64,000 nt of DNA from Blastococcus sp. VKM Ac-2987 (GCF_026967805.1 NZ_JAPVBG010000004.1:1-64000); one strand, 5' to 3'; counted from the first letter of the stretch, positions 50,118 to 59,389 are shown. Numbers and translations are program-made. Notes: generated from the sequence alone by a model not told the origin.

Positions 50118-52997
50118 ATGACCGATACCGACGACCGCGTGGCCGGTCCCCGCACCCGCCGCAGCGCGAAAGCGCCCAGCCGGGGCAAGGGTCTCAAGAT
50201 CAAGCGCGTCTTCACCACCGCCGGTGTGCACCCGTACGACGAGGTGACCTGGGAGCGCCGCGACGTCGTCATGACCAACTGGCGGGACGGCTCGATTAAC
50301 TTCGAGCAGCGCGGTGTCGAGTTCCCGGCCGAGTGGAGCATCAACGCCACCAACATCGTCACCACGAAGTACTTCCGTGGCGCGGTCGGCACCTCCCAGC
50401 GGGAGACCAGCCTGCGCCAGCTCATCGACCGCGTGGTGCTCACCTACACCGAGGCCGGCCGCGAGCACGGCTACTTCGCCACCGAGGGCGACGCCGAGCT
50501 CTTCGAGCACGAGCTCACCTGGATGCTGCTGCACCAGTACTTCAGCTTCAACAGCCCCGTCTGGTTCAACGTCGGCACGAGCGCCCCGCAGCAGGTCAGC
50601 GCCTGCTTCATCCTCGCCGTCGACGACGAGATGGACTCGATCCTCAACTGGTACCGCGAGGAGGGCCTGATCTTCAAGGGCGGCTCCGGTGCCGGCCTGA
50701 ACCTCTCCCGCATCCGCTCCTCCAAGGAGCTGCTGTCCTCCGGTGGCACCGCCTCGGGCCCGGTCAGCTTCATGCGCGGCGCCGACGCCTCCGCCGGCAC
50801 CATCAAGTCCGGTGGCGCCACCCGGCGCGCGGCCAAGATGGTCGTCCTCGACATCGACCACCCCGACATCGAGGAGTTCATCGAGACCAAGGCGCGCGAG
50901 GAGGACAAGATCCGCGCGCTGCGCGACGCCGGGTACGACATGGACCTCGGCGGCCGGGACATCACCAGCGTCCAGTACCAGAACGCCAACAACTCGGTCC
51001 GGGTCTCCGACGAGTTCATGCGCGCGGTCGAGGAGGGCGGCGAGTTCGGTCTGCGCGCCCGCATGGACGGTTCGGTGCTCGAGACCGTCGACGCCAAGTC
51101 GCTCTTCCGCAAGGTCACCCAGGCCGCGTGGGAGTGTGCCGACCCGGGCATCCAGTACGACGACACGATCAACGACTGGCACACCAACCCCGAGACCGGC
51201 CGGATCAACGCGTCCAACCCGTGCTCGGAGTACATGAGCCTGGACAACAGCTCGTGCAACCTGGCGTCGCTGAACCTCATGAAGTTCCTCAAGGCCGACG
51301 GCACGTTCGACGCCAAGAACTTCGTGAAGGCCGTCGAGCTGGTCATCACCGCGATGGACATCTCGATCTGCTTCGCCGACTTCCCGACCGACCCGATCGG
51401 CGAGACCACCCGCGCCTACCGCCAGTTGGGCATCGGCTACGCCAACCTGGGCGCCCTGCTCATGGCGACCGGGCACGCCTACGACTCGCGCGGTGGCCAG
51501 ACGCTGGCCGCGGCGATCACCTCGCTGATGACCGGCACCGCCTACCGGCGCTCCGCCGAGCTCGCCGGCATCGTCGGCGCCTACGAGGGCTACGCCCGCA
51601 ACGCCGACGCCCACGCCCGGGTCATGCGCAAGCACGCCGCGGCCAACGACGCCATCCGCCCGGTCGGCGCCGACGACGCCGACGTGCTGAAGGTCGCCAC
51701 CCAGCAGTGGCAGGAGTGCCTGGAGATCGGCGCCGACAACGGCTGGCGCAACGCCCAGGCCTCGGTGCTGGCCCCCACCGGCACCATCGGCTTCATGATG
51801 GACTGCGACACGACCGGCATCGAGCCGGACTTCTCGCTGGTCAAGTTCAAGAAGCTGGTCGGCGGCGGCTCCATGCAGATCGTCAACCAGACGGTGCCGC
51901 GCGCACTGCGCAGCCTGGGCTACCAGGAGGAGCAGATCGAGGCGATCGTCGAGTACATCGCCGAGCACGGCCACGTCGTCGACGCCCCGAGCCTGCGCCC
52001 GGAGCACTACGAGGTGTTCGACTGCGCCATGGGCGAGCGGGCCATCTCCCCGATGGGCCACGTCCGCATGATGGCCGCCGTCCAGCCCTTCATCTCCGGC
52101 GCGATCAGCAAGACGGTCAACATGCCGGAGACGGCGACCGTCGAGGACGTCGAGACGATCTACTTCCAGGGCTGGAAGTCCGGTCTCAAGGCGCTGGCCA
52201 TCTACCGCGACAACTGCAAGGTCGGCCAGCCGCTGTCCGGCGGCAAGGGCAAGAACGACGGCACCAAGGACGAGGTCAAGGTGGAGGCCACCACCTCGAC
52301 CGCGCTCTCGCACCCGGTGCGCAAGCGGCTGCCCAAGAAGCGGACGAGCGTCACCACCTCGTTCAGCGTCGCCGGCGCCGAGGGCTACATGACCGCCGGG
52401 ATGTACGAGGACGGCAGCCTCGGTGAGGTCTTCCTCAAGCTCGGCAAGCAGGGCTCGACCCTCGCCGGTGTGATGGACGCCTTCTCGATCGGCATCTCGC
52501 TGGCGCTGCAGCACGGTGTCCCGCTGGAGACCTACATCTCCAAGTTCACCAACATGCGCTTCGAGCCGGCCGGCATGACCGACGACCCGGACATCCGGAT
52601 CGCCCAGTCGGTGATGGACTACATCTTCCGTCGCCTGGCGCTGGACCACCTTCCGGTGGAGAAGCGCGCCGGCCTCGGCATCTTCACCGCCGAGGAGCGC
52701 GCCGCGCAGGTCTCCGGCTACGGGACCTCCGCGTCGACCGCCACCGTGCAGGAGGAGGAGGTCGACCTGGAGCAGCTGCGCGGCTCCGCGCCGATCGAGA
52801 CCGCCAAGGTGGAGGAGAAGGTCACCCCCGAGGGCCCGAAGTCGGTCAAGGAGGCCCACTCCTCGGCCGAGCTGCTCGAACTGGTCACCGGGACCGCCAC
52901 CGACGCGCCGCTGTGCATGACCTGTGGCACGAAGATGCGCCCGGCCGGCAGCTGCTACGTCTGCGAGGGCTGCGGCTCCACCAGCGGCTGCAGCTGA
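50118..52997 (+). CDS. nrdJ: Vitamin B12-dependent (class II) ribonucleotide reductase NrdJ
   Basis: NrdJ reduces ribonucleotides to deoxyribonucleotides with adenosylcobalamin and works with or without oxygen. The 959-residue protein has the RNR core: YFSFNSPVWFNVG near 145, GGSGAGLNLSRIRS, NPCSEYMSLDNSSCNLASLNL with the active-site loop cysteine, and ASVLAPTGTIGFMMDCDTTGIEP near 553. It ends in a Cys-rich zinc-like tail, CMTCGTKMRPAG then CYVCEGCGSTSGCS, which also carries the reductant cysteines. The ATG has GGGAGAG upstream; the frame is open to 49983 but without similarity. It is the second gene of nrdRJ. The leader of about 144 bases after nrdR shows no convincing cobalamin riboswitch. 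Confidence 0.97.
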   Translation: MTDTDDRVAGPRTRRSAKAPSRGKGLKIKRVFTTAGVHPYDEVTWERRDVVMTNWRDGSINFEQRGVEFPAEWSINATNIVTTKYFRGAVGTSQRETSLRQLIDRVVLTYTEAGREHGYFATEGDAELFEHELTWMLLHQYFSFNSPVWFNVGTSAPQQVSACFILAVDDEMDSILNWYREEGLIFKGGSGAGLNLSRIRSSKELLSSGGTASGPVSFMRGADASAGTIKSGGATRRAAKMVVLDIDHPDIEEFIETKAREEDKIRALRDAGYDMDLGGRDITSVQYQNANNSVRVSDEFMRAVEEGGEFGLRARMDGSVLETVDAKSLFRKVTQAAWECADPGIQYDDTINDWHTNPETGRINASNPCSEYMSLDNSSCNLASLNLMKFLKADGTFDAKNFVKAVELVITAMDISICFADFPTDPIGETTRAYRQLGIGYANLGALLMATGHAYDSRGGQTLAAAITSLMTGTAYRRSAELAGIVGAYEGYARNADAHARVMRKHAAANDAIRPVGADDADVLKVATQQWQECLEIGADNGWRNAQASVLAPTGTIGFMMDCDTTGIEPDFSLVKFKKLVGGGSMQIVNQTVPRALRSLGYQEEQIEAIVEYIAEHGHVVDAPSLRPEHYEVFDCAMGERAISPMGHVRMMAAVQPFISGAISKTVNMPETATVEDVETIYFQGWKSGLKALAIYRDNCKVGQPLSGGKGKNDGTKDEVKVEATTSTALSHPVRKRLPKKRTSVTTSFSVAGAEGYMTAGMYEDGSLGEVFLKLGKQGSTLAGVMDAFSIGISLALQHGVPLETYISKFTNMRFEPAGMTDDPDIRIAQSVMDYIFRRLALDHLPVEKRAGLGIFTAEERAAQVSGYGTSASTATVQEEEVDLEQLRGSAPIETAKVEEKVTPEGPKSVKEAHSSAELLELVTGTATDAPLCMTCGTKMRPAGSCYVCEGCGSTSGCS

Positions 52998-53002
52998 TGC
53001 CG

Positions 53003-53027
53003 GGTCTCCGGTAGACGACCGGAGACC
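53003..53027 (+). terminator. nrdJ terminator, first hairpin
   Basis: GGTCTCCGGT and ACCGGAGACC form a perfect 10-bp stem with a five-base loop, five bases after the nrdJ stop. Confidence 0.7.
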
Positions 53028-53034
53028 GCGCACG

Positions 53035-53085
53035 GACGACAGGGGTGCGGGGACCACGTGCTGGTCCTCGCACCCCTGCGTCGTC
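53035..53085 (+). terminator. nrdJ terminator, second hairpin
   Basis: GACGACAGGGGTGCGGGGA pairs with TCCTCGCACCCCTGCGTCGTC, with slight imperfection. It lies directly after the first hairpin, so nrdJ has a tandem terminator. Confidence 0.65.
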
Positions 53086-53195
53086 CGCACCGGCGTCCGC
53101 GCCGGCGCGGGAGTCGGCAGTCTGCACCGCCGAGCGAACCGAAAGGTGCCCCCGCCAGGCGCATCATCGGCGCGCGGTTGCACCGCTCCGGTTGC

Positions 53196-53201
53196 TACCG
53201 T
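53196..53201 (+). promoter_or_regulatory. -10 element of the MBL-fold hydrolase
   Basis: TACCGT ends seven bases before the ATG at 53209, predicting a leaderless mRNA. Confidence 0.5.
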
Positions 53202-53208
53202 CCGCCGC

Positions 53209-53787
53209 ATGCCCGAGCTGTCGCGCACCGCCCGTCTGGACGTCCTCGTCGAGGGCTACGTGCGCATGCCGCACGTCGCCGGCACGGTGAGCCTCGTCCG
53301 GGACGCGGACCGGGTCGTCATCGTGGATCCGGGCATGGTGGCCGACCGGGACCTCATCCTCGCCCCGCTGCGCGAGCTCGGCGTCCGGCCCGAGGACGTC
53401 ACCGACGTCGTCGTCAGCCACCACCACCTCGACCACACGGTCAACGTCGCGATCTTCCCGGTGGTGCCGGTGCACGACTTCCAGTCGGTCATCGAGGGGG
53501 ACACGTTCACCCGCCGGGCTGCCGACGGCGTGCAGCTGACCCCCGGCATCAGGTTGCTGGCCACGCCCGGGCACACCCCGCAGGACATCACCACGCTCGT
53601 CGGCACGCCCGACGACGTCGTCGCACTCACCCACCTGTGGTGGACCGAGGAAGGCCCGGCCGACGACCCCTACAGCCACGACCGGGACGAGCTGCGGCGG
53701 CAGCGCGAGCGGGTGCTGGAGCTGGCCACCCTCGTGGTCTGCGCCCACGGCGCGCCTTTCCGCCCGGGCTCCGCCACGCCGCGCTGA
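53209..53787 (+). CDS. MBL-fold metallo-hydrolase (MBLAC1-like)
   Basis: The 192-residue protein has a metallo-beta-lactamase fold with the metal motif HHHLDH (His71, His73, Asp75, His76), an N-terminal strand VVIVDPGMV, a second ligand region TPGHTPQDITTLV and a last histidine in CAHGAPF. Size and GHTPQD resemble the MBLAC1 group. It is a cytosolic hydrolase; substrate unknown. It starts leaderless after TACCGT. Confidence 0.85.
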   Translation: MPELSRTARLDVLVEGYVRMPHVAGTVSLVRDADRVVIVDPGMVADRDLILAPLRELGVRPEDVTDVVVSHHHLDHTVNVAIFPVVPVHDFQSVIEGDTFTRRAADGVQLTPGIRLLATPGHTPQDITTLVGTPDDVVALTHLWWTEEGPADDPYSHDRDELRRQRERVLELATLVVCAHGAPFRPGSATPR

Positions 53788-53904
53788 ACGGTCGCACCGA
53801 CGACCGGGCCGGTTGGGCCCGCTCGGCTCGAGCGGATCGGCCGGGCGGACACGCACGCGGTGCGGAGAGCCCGGGAGCAGCCGGCAGGACCTAGCCTTCG
53901 CCGG

Positions 53905-54774
53905 GTGGGACAGCTGCTGCGGTTCGCCTGGATCGAGGCGCAGTGCTGCCTGTTCGCCGTGCTGTTCTTCCTCGGTCTGGCCCTCGTCCGGGTCGTCCCG
54001 CTCCCGGTCAACCCCGCCGACGCGCTGCTGCTGTGGTCCCTCGGCGTCACGCTGGTGCTGTGGCTGGTCCGCTGGGAGACCGGCCGCGAGGTCGCGGTGA
54101 TCTTCGGGTTCCACCTCGTCGGCCTGGTGCTGGAGCTGTACAAGGTCGCCCAGGGCTCCTGGTCCTATCCCGACACCGGGTGGGCGACGATCGGCGGGGT
54201 GCCGCTCTACAGCGGCTTCATGTACGCCGCGGTGGGCAGCTACGTCTGCCAGGCCTGGCGCCGGTTCGACCTGCGCATCACCAACTACCGCACCCGGTGG
54301 ACCGCCGGTGTCGCCGCGCTGATCTACCTGAACTTCTTCACCTCGCACGTGACCTGGGACGTGCGGCTGCCCCTGGCCCTGCTGCTGCTGGCCGCCACCT
54401 GGCGCACGGGGGTGCACTTCACCGTCGGCCGCCGCCGCTACGCGATGCCGCTCGCGCTCTCCTTCGTCCTCATCGGCTTCTTCCTCTGGCTGGCCGAGAA
54501 CCTCGCCACGCTGCTGCGCGCCTGGCAGTACCCGTCGCAGGAGTCGTTCTGGACGCTGGTCCACGCCGCCAAGCTGGGGTCGTGGTCGCTGCTCGTCGTG
54601 GTCAGCATCGTCCTGGTCGCGGCCGTCAAGGCGCGGGAGGGGCAGCTGTACGGCCGGCCCGGCGACCGGACGGTCCTCCGCGCCTACGAGGCGCCGGCTA
54701 CGTCCGACGCACCGACTTCGCCGGCGCCGAACGCGGTCGTCGGCTCCCCGGAGGCGGGCTCCCTGCTGCGCTGA
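53905..54774 (+). CDS. DUF817 integral membrane protein
   Basis: The 289-residue protein matches DUF817 (YoaT-like): WIEAQCCLFAVLFFLGL at the N-terminus, FHLVGLVLELYKVAQGSWSYPDTGWATIGGVPLYSGFMYAAVGSYVCQAWRRFDL in parts, and FFLWLAENLATLLRAWQYP. About eight transmembrane helices are expected. Function unknown. The GTG at 53905 has TAGCCT (53892-53897) seven bases upstream; upstream in-frame starts lie before this -10. Confidence 0.85.
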   Translation: MGQLLRFAWIEAQCCLFAVLFFLGLALVRVVPLPVNPADALLLWSLGVTLVLWLVRWETGREVAVIFGFHLVGLVLELYKVAQGSWSYPDTGWATIGGVPLYSGFMYAAVGSYVCQAWRRFDLRITNYRTRWTAGVAALIYLNFFTSHVTWDVRLPLALLLLAATWRTGVHFTVGRRRYAMPLALSFVLIGFFLWLAENLATLLRAWQYPSQESFWTLVHAAKLGSWSLLVVVSIVLVAAVKAREGQLYGRPGDRTVLRAYEAPATSDAPTSPAPNAVVGSPEAGSLLR

Positions 54775-54907
54775 CGCAGCAGCCGCGTCACCCGGGCAGC
54801 GCCGGGGTTCCCGTCCGGGTGGCTGTGGACCGGCCGCGGCACACCGCCACCGCCGACCAGGCCCGCGACGACGGTCCACGGGTGGCAGATGACGACGTTC
54901 CCCGGGC

Positions 54908-56335
54908 TCAGCGCGTAGTCCCCGACGGCCCGCCGGTCATCGCGGCGCGCCGGCGGAGGAACTCCTCGACCGGCCGGCTGGTCACCCCGCCCAGCCGGAG
55001 CGAGGTCACCCGTCCGTCGGCGCCCCGCTCCACCGGGACCAGCTCGCCGGCCGGCCCGAAGCCGGGCTGCGCGGCCACCCGCAGCGTGTCGGCATCGACG
55101 ACCTCCAGCTCCTCGACGCCCGGCAGCGGGTCGGCGAGCGTCGGCCGGACGAGGACGAGCCGCCCGCCGAGCTCGGCGATGTCCAGGACCCCCCAGAGGC
55201 CGGCGAACCGGCCGGTGAAGGTCTCGAGCGGCGGGGTCCCGGGCGGCGGTGCGGGCACCTCGCCGCGCGGGCGCAGCGCCACGTCGATCAGCTTCACCAG
55301 CCCGGTCGCCAGCTCCTCGGCCGGTCCGTCGATCGCGTTGGTGAGGACGCTGACGACCAATCCGTCGACGGGGTCGACGAGGGTCTGGGTGATCTGCCCG
55401 GGGAAGCCACCGCTGTGCCCGACGAGGTGCCGCTCGCCCACGGTGGTCAGCACCATGCCCACGCCGTACCTGCCCACCTCGGTGCCGTACGCGGTGACCA
55501 CCGACTCCAGCCGCTGCATCAGCCGCTTCGAGTCGTCGGTCAGCAGTCGCTCGTCGCCGAGCACGTGCGCCGCCCCGTAGGCGGTGAGGTCCTCGGCGGT
55601 CGAGTAGCAACCTGTGGCCGCGGCCATGGCGCCGGTGCCGACCGGACCGATCGGCTCGCGGGCGTCCTCGCCGAGCAGCAGGCCGGTGTGGCCGCTGACG
55701 TACTCGCCGGCGCGCGCCGGGTCGTGGTCGGCCCCGGTCCGGGTCAGCCCCAGCGGCTCGACGATCCGGGCGCGCACGACGTCGGCGTAGGAGGAGCCGG
55801 TGACGGCCTCGATGGCGAGGCCCACCAGGGCGTAGCCGATGTTTGAGTACTTGAAGTGCTCGTTGCGCCGGTGCACCGGCCCGGCCCGCAAGGCCGCCTC
55901 GACCACCCCCGCCCGGTCCGGGAAGGGCCGCTCGAGCTGCCAGAAGTCGGCGTCCGCGCCGTCGCGGACGACGCCGGCCTGGTGGCCGAGCAGCTCGCGG
56001 ACGGTTCCCCCGGCCAGCGGTGAGCCGGCCGATCCCAGCTCGGGCACGTACCGGCCGATCGGGTCATCGAGCCGCATCCGCCCGGCCTCGACCAGCTGCA
56101 GCACGGCCGTGGCGGTGAACGTCTTGGAGTGGGAGGCGATCCGGAAGAGGTGCTGCGGGGTCAGCGGCGCGCCGGTGGACACGTCGGCGGTCCCGACGGC
56201 GGCGGACAGCAGCAGCTCGCCGCCGTGGCGGACGGCCACCTGCGCGCCGGGCACCCGCCGGTGCTGCACCTGCGCCTCCAGCCACGACCGCAGGTAGCCG
56301 GCGGCGTCGCGGACGGGGTCGGTGCGTGGAGTCAC
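54908..56335 (-). CDS. Serine hydrolase of the beta-lactamase/penicillin-binding family
   Basis: The 475-residue protein has the class C-like core: S-x-x-K in ASHSKTF (Ser68, Lys71), Tyr-Ser-Asn in HFKYSNIGYALVG near 164, and HSG in VGHSGGFPGQ near 309. A C-terminal lipocalin-like or DUF3471-type domain follows (about 370-475). No signal peptide is seen, so it is probably cytosolic; esterase or D-aminopeptidase activity is more likely than drug resistance. The GTG at 56335 lies eight bases after TAGGCT on the minus strand. Confidence 0.85.
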   Translation of the reverse strand: MTPRTDPVRDAAGYLRSWLEAQVQHRRVPGAQVAVRHGGELLLSAAVGTADVSTGAPLTPQHLFRIASHSKTFTATAVLQLVEAGRMRLDDPIGRYVPELGSAGSPLAGGTVRELLGHQAGVVRDGADADFWQLERPFPDRAGVVEAALRAGPVHRRNEHFKYSNIGYALVGLAIEAVTGSSYADVVRARIVEPLGLTRTGADHDPARAGEYVSGHTGLLLGEDAREPIGPVGTGAMAAATGCYSTAEDLTAYGAAHVLGDERLLTDDSKRLMQRLESVVTAYGTEVGRYGVGMVLTTVGERHLVGHSGGFPGQITQTLVDPVDGLVVSVLTNAIDGPAEELATGLVKLIDVALRPRGEVPAPPPGTPPLETFTGRFAGLWGVLDIAELGGRLVLVRPTLADPLPGVEELEVVDADTLRVAAQPGFGPAGELVPVERGADGRVTSLRLGGVTSRPVEEFLRRRAAMTGGPSGTTR

Positions 56336-56378
56336 GGGCCCCGAGCCTAGGGACCCGGCCCGTGCCGCGCCGCGGACG

Positions 56379-57542
56379 TCAGGCGCCGCAGCGGGGGACG
56401 TCGCCGGCGTCCAGGCCCCACTCCGGGAGGTCGGCGCGGAACGCGTCGCGCACCCCCGGGGAACCTGCCGCCCGCCAGTCCACGAGGCCGCCGACCTCCG
56501 GCTCGTCCTTGGCCCACTCGAACCAGTTGACCATCGCCAGCCGCGGCAGCTGCTCGGTCAGCCGCGGGTCGAACAGCTGCTGCCACCAGGCCCGCTTGAC
56601 GGCCAGCTCGTCGGCGCCACCGGCGCCGGGGGCGAAGAAGGCCGCCGTCTCGGGCACGGCCACCGGTTTTCCGTAGCGCTCGCCGTAGGCAGCGTGGAAG
56701 TCCGGCAGCCCGCGGTCGTCGCCGCCCCGGCCGGCGTAGGTGCCGGTCAGCTGGGCGACGAACTTGCCCGGCTCCGGCACCTCGTTCTCGCCCCACGGGT
56801 GGGCGTCCCCCCAGTGGTAGAGCGACATGCCGACCCAGTCGACGGCGTCCTCGCCCGGCCAGTACGGGGCGTAGGGGTCGTCGGCCGCCGACAGCGCGCC
56901 GTCGCCGTCGGTGTCCAGCACCGCGACGTCGGTGGGGGAGGCGGCGGAGGCGCCGCCGGTGAACGGGTAGCCACCGCCGTAGTTGGGTGCCCACATGACC
57001 GCCGAGCCCGGCGCCCCGGTGTGGACGGCGCCGGCCACCCGCCGGAACGCCTCGACGTACGCGGCCGGCTGCTGGCCCCACGGGTACCAGGAGCCGTTCA
57101 TCTCGTGCGCGAACCGGACGACGACGGGTACCCCGCGGCCGTTGTAGCCGGCCAGCCGCCCGGCCAGGGCAGCAGCTGCGTCGTCGGTGACGGCGGCCAG
57201 GCCGTCGTGCGGCTCGAGGGTGAGCAGCAGCAGGCCGCCGTCCGCCCGCACCTGCTCGACGGCGGCGTCGAGGTTGGTCTCGTCCGCGGGGGAGAAGGGG
57301 AAGCCGGTGAACGAGACGACGACGGCGGGGCGCGTGCCCAGGGCGGTTCCGTACTCCGCGAGCGTCTGGGTGCCCCAGTCCAGGTTCACGCCGAGGTAGA
57401 TCCCGGTCCCGGCGCCCGGGCGGGCGAGCTGCGCCGTCGGGCAGACCACGTCGGCCGCATCCCCGGTGCTGCCGCCGGCGGTGCCGCAGGCGGTGGTCCC
57501 GAGCAGGGCGCTGACGGTCAGGGCCAGCAGTCGTCGTCGCAC
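56379..57542 (-). CDS. GH26-like glycoside hydrolase lipoprotein
   Basis: The 387-residue protein has an N-terminal export signal, VRRRLLALTVSALLGTTACG, with a likely lipidated cysteine near residue 19. A (beta/alpha)8 barrel follows, as in GH26 beta-mannanases: YLGVNLDWGTQTL near 47, the acid/base glutamate in RFAHEMNGSWYPWG near 146, and a nucleophile candidate in VAVPETAAFF near 297. An EF-hand-like loop DTDGDGALSAAD (about 210-221) is inserted. It would cut a beta-mannan or related glycan outside the cell. The GTG at 57542 gives the best signal peptide; an in-frame ATG at 57608 is possible. Confidence 0.82.
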   Translation of the reverse strand: MRRRLLALTVSALLGTTACGTAGGSTGDAADVVCPTAQLARPGAGTGIYLGVNLDWGTQTLAEYGTALGTRPAVVVSFTGFPFSPADETNLDAAVEQVRADGGLLLLTLEPHDGLAAVTDDAAAALAGRLAGYNGRGVPVVVRFAHEMNGSWYPWGQQPAAYVEAFRRVAGAVHTGAPGSAVMWAPNYGGGYPFTGGASAASPTDVAVLDTDGDGALSAADDPYAPYWPGEDAVDWVGMSLYHWGDAHPWGENEVPEPGKFVAQLTGTYAGRGGDDRGLPDFHAAYGERYGKPVAVPETAAFFAPGAGGADELAVKRAWWQQLFDPRLTEQLPRLAMVNWFEWAKDEPEVGGLVDWRAAGSPGVRDAFRADLPEWGLDAGDVPRCGA

Positions 57543-57639
57543 CCGTCGTCCATCGGCACGGGAGCGCCCCACCTGTAGGGGGTCGGCCGTGCTCGTGCAC
57601 CGCAGCATGGCCGCCGGCCCGCCCGGGCTCCCGGCCGGC

Positions 57640-58791
57640 TCACCGGATGGGCCGCCCACCGGCCCACACCGCGCGGACCGACCAGTCCTCGTCGAGCACC
57701 ACGGCATCGGCCGCACGGCCCGGTGCCAGCCGGCCGATGCGGTCGTCCAGCCCGAGCACCCGGGCGGGGGTCCTGGTCAGCGCCGTGACGGCGGCGACCG
57801 GGTCCAGCCCGACGACCCGCACCGCGCGGCGCAGCGCCGCCTCCAGGGTCAGCGTGGACCCGGCGAGGAGGCCGGTGCCCGCCAGCCGGGCCACGCCGTC
57901 GCGCACGACGACGTCGGAGCGGCCCAGGCGGTAGCTGCCGTCGCCGGCCCCCGCCGCCGCCATCGCGTCGGACACCAGCGCGACCCGGCCCGGCGCCCCG
58001 GCGAGGAGCAGCCCCGCGACCGCCGGGTGCACGTGCTGCCCGTCGAGCACCAGCTCCAGGGTCACCCGCCGGTCGGCGAGCGCGGCGCCGACCGGGCCGG
58101 GGGAGCGGTGGCCGAGCCCGGGCATCGCGTTGAAGGCGTGGGTGAGCAGCCGGGCGCCGGCGTCGAACGCCCGGGCGGTGAGCGCCATGTCGGCCTCGGT
58201 GTGGCCGACGGCCACCGTCACCCCGGCCGCGGCGAACCGGCCGACGGCGTCCAGCGCGCCCGGCAGCTCGGGGGCGATCGTCACCTGGCGCAGCGTGCCC
58301 CGGGACGCCCGGAGCAAGCGCTCGACGACGTCGGGCGTGGGGAGCCGGAGGTACGCGGGGCCGTGGGCCCCGCACCGGGACGACGCGAGGAAGGGGCCCT
58401 CGAGGTGCGCTCCCAGCACCCGGGCGTCGGTTCGGGTGAGGTCCGCGATCGCGGCGAGGGAGGCCTCCAGCTGCTCGATCGGCGCCGCCACCAGGCTGAT
58501 CAGCGACCGGGTGGTGCCGTGCGCGCGGTGGGCTGCCAGCGCGCCCCGCATGCCGTCGGCGCCGTCCTCGGCGGCGTGCCCGCCCCCGCCGTGCACGTGC
58601 AGGTCGACGAACCCCGGGGTCAGCCAGGCGCCGGCCAGGTCGACGACCCGGTCGGCCGCCGGCGGCCCCGCCGTGCCGCAGGCCGCGATCGTGCCGCCGT
58701 CGAACAGCACCCAGAAACCGTCCTGGCGGCCGCCGGCGTCGAGCTTCCGGCCCCCGCGCAGCAGTACCCGCGACCCCCGTGCCGTCGTCAC
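57640..58791 (-). CDS. nagA: N-acetylglucosamine-6-phosphate deacetylase NagA
   Basis: NagA removes acetate from GlcNAc-6-phosphate during amino-sugar and cell-wall recycling. The 383-residue amidohydrolase has DLHVHGGGGH (about 64-73), ARVLGAHLEGPFLASSRCGAH with the metal glutamate, VTVAVGHTEADM, LTHAFNAM and ALVSDAMAAAGAGDG with the catalytic Asp. The GTG at 58791 is chosen because the family begins there; the frame is open upstream without similarity. It is followed 97 bp later by the GH26 lipoprotein, which may suggest a glycan-use unit. Confidence 0.92.
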   Translation of the reverse strand: MTTARGSRVLLRGGRKLDAGGRQDGFWVLFDGGTIAACGTAGPPAADRVVDLAGAWLTPGFVDLHVHGGGGHAAEDGADGMRGALAAHRAHGTTRSLISLVAAPIEQLEASLAAIADLTRTDARVLGAHLEGPFLASSRCGAHGPAYLRLPTPDVVERLLRASRGTLRQVTIAPELPGALDAVGRFAAAGVTVAVGHTEADMALTARAFDAGARLLTHAFNAMPGLGHRSPGPVGAALADRRVTLELVLDGQHVHPAVAGLLLAGAPGRVALVSDAMAAAGAGDGSYRLGRSDVVVRDGVARLAGTGLLAGSTLTLEAALRRAVRVVGLDPVAAVTALTRTPARVLGLDDRIGRLAPGRAADAVVLDEDWSVRAVWAGGRPIR

Positions 58792-59040
58792 CGGCCCGCC
58801 AGGGCCTCGGCGGCGGGGGTGCAGGCCCGGGGTGCCCCGTGCACCGCGGGCGCCGGATCGGGCCCCGGGCAGGCGGTGACGGGACGGTCGGGTTCTGACA
58901 TGGCAGCTCATTCTCGCCGCGTGGGACCCACGATCGCGCGCGGCGCCATCGCAACGGGCACCGCGGTCGAGGCGCCGGATCGGCGGTCGAGGTGGACGGC
59001 AGGGCTGGACGGTGCGGCGCCGGGGCGGGAGGGTCTGCCC

Positions 59041-59214
59041 ATGACCGAGAACCGCTTCGCCGTCGACCTCGATGCGCTGGAGTCCGGCGTCCGGGTCGAG
59101 CCCGCCGACCAGGTCGCCGAGCAGCCCGCCCCCGGCCCGCCGCCGGCCACCGGGTGGAGCACCGACCCGCAGCCCTTCGCCGACGGCGCGGGCGGCGACG
59201 TCGACGGCGAGTGA
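59041..59214 (+). CDS. Small hypothetical protein, 57 residues
   Basis: An ATG frame with GGGAGG nine bases upstream encodes a small acidic protein, starting MTENRFAVDLDALESGVRVEP and ending in Asp/Gly/Glu. No membrane helix, cysteine or known family. Composition is protein-like but the length makes the call uncertain. It reads toward the small membrane-protein gene at 59231. Confidence 0.4.
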   Translation: MTENRFAVDLDALESGVRVEPADQVAEQPAPGPPPATGWSTDPQPFADGAGGDVDGE

Positions 59215-59230
59215 CCTCCGTCCGGGCGGG

Positions 59231-59389
59231 TCAGACCCGGTCGCTGCCCTTGAGCCAGCCGTAGGCGGCGGTGCCGAGGAACAGGACCACGCCGACGACC
59301 AGGAGCCAGAACAGCCCCTCGATCACCGCACCGATGATCGAGACCACCAGCCACACGACGAGCAGGAGTCCGATCAGGCGCAGCAGCAC
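59231..59389 (-). CDS. Small two-helix membrane protein, 52 residues
   Basis: A GTG frame of 52 codons encodes VLLRLIGLLLVVWLVVSIIG, then AVIEG, a second hydrophobic helix FWLLVVGVVLFLGTAAYG and the end WLKGSDRV. Two transmembrane helices with a short acidic turn are clear. GGAG lies nine bases before the start and TAGGCT (59426-59431) further up. The pattern resembles small hydrophobic proteins annotated in related actinobacteria as hydrophobic or hydrolase-like; function unknown. Confidence 0.6.
   Translation of the reverse strand: MLLRLIGLLLVVWLVVSIIGAVIEGLFWLLVVGVVLFLGTAAYGWLKGSDRV

Noticed and set aside
50013-53228. Minus-strand open frame of over 1000 codons opposite nrdJ
   Set aside because: It is antisense to a clear NrdJ gene, with low-complexity Val/Gly/Asp/His repeats and no recognisable domain.
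54775-54907. Degenerate gene between DUF817 and the serine hydrolase
   Set aside because: Short open frames with hydrophobic patches exist on the minus strand, but no start, ribosome site or family signal supports a gene or pseudogene.
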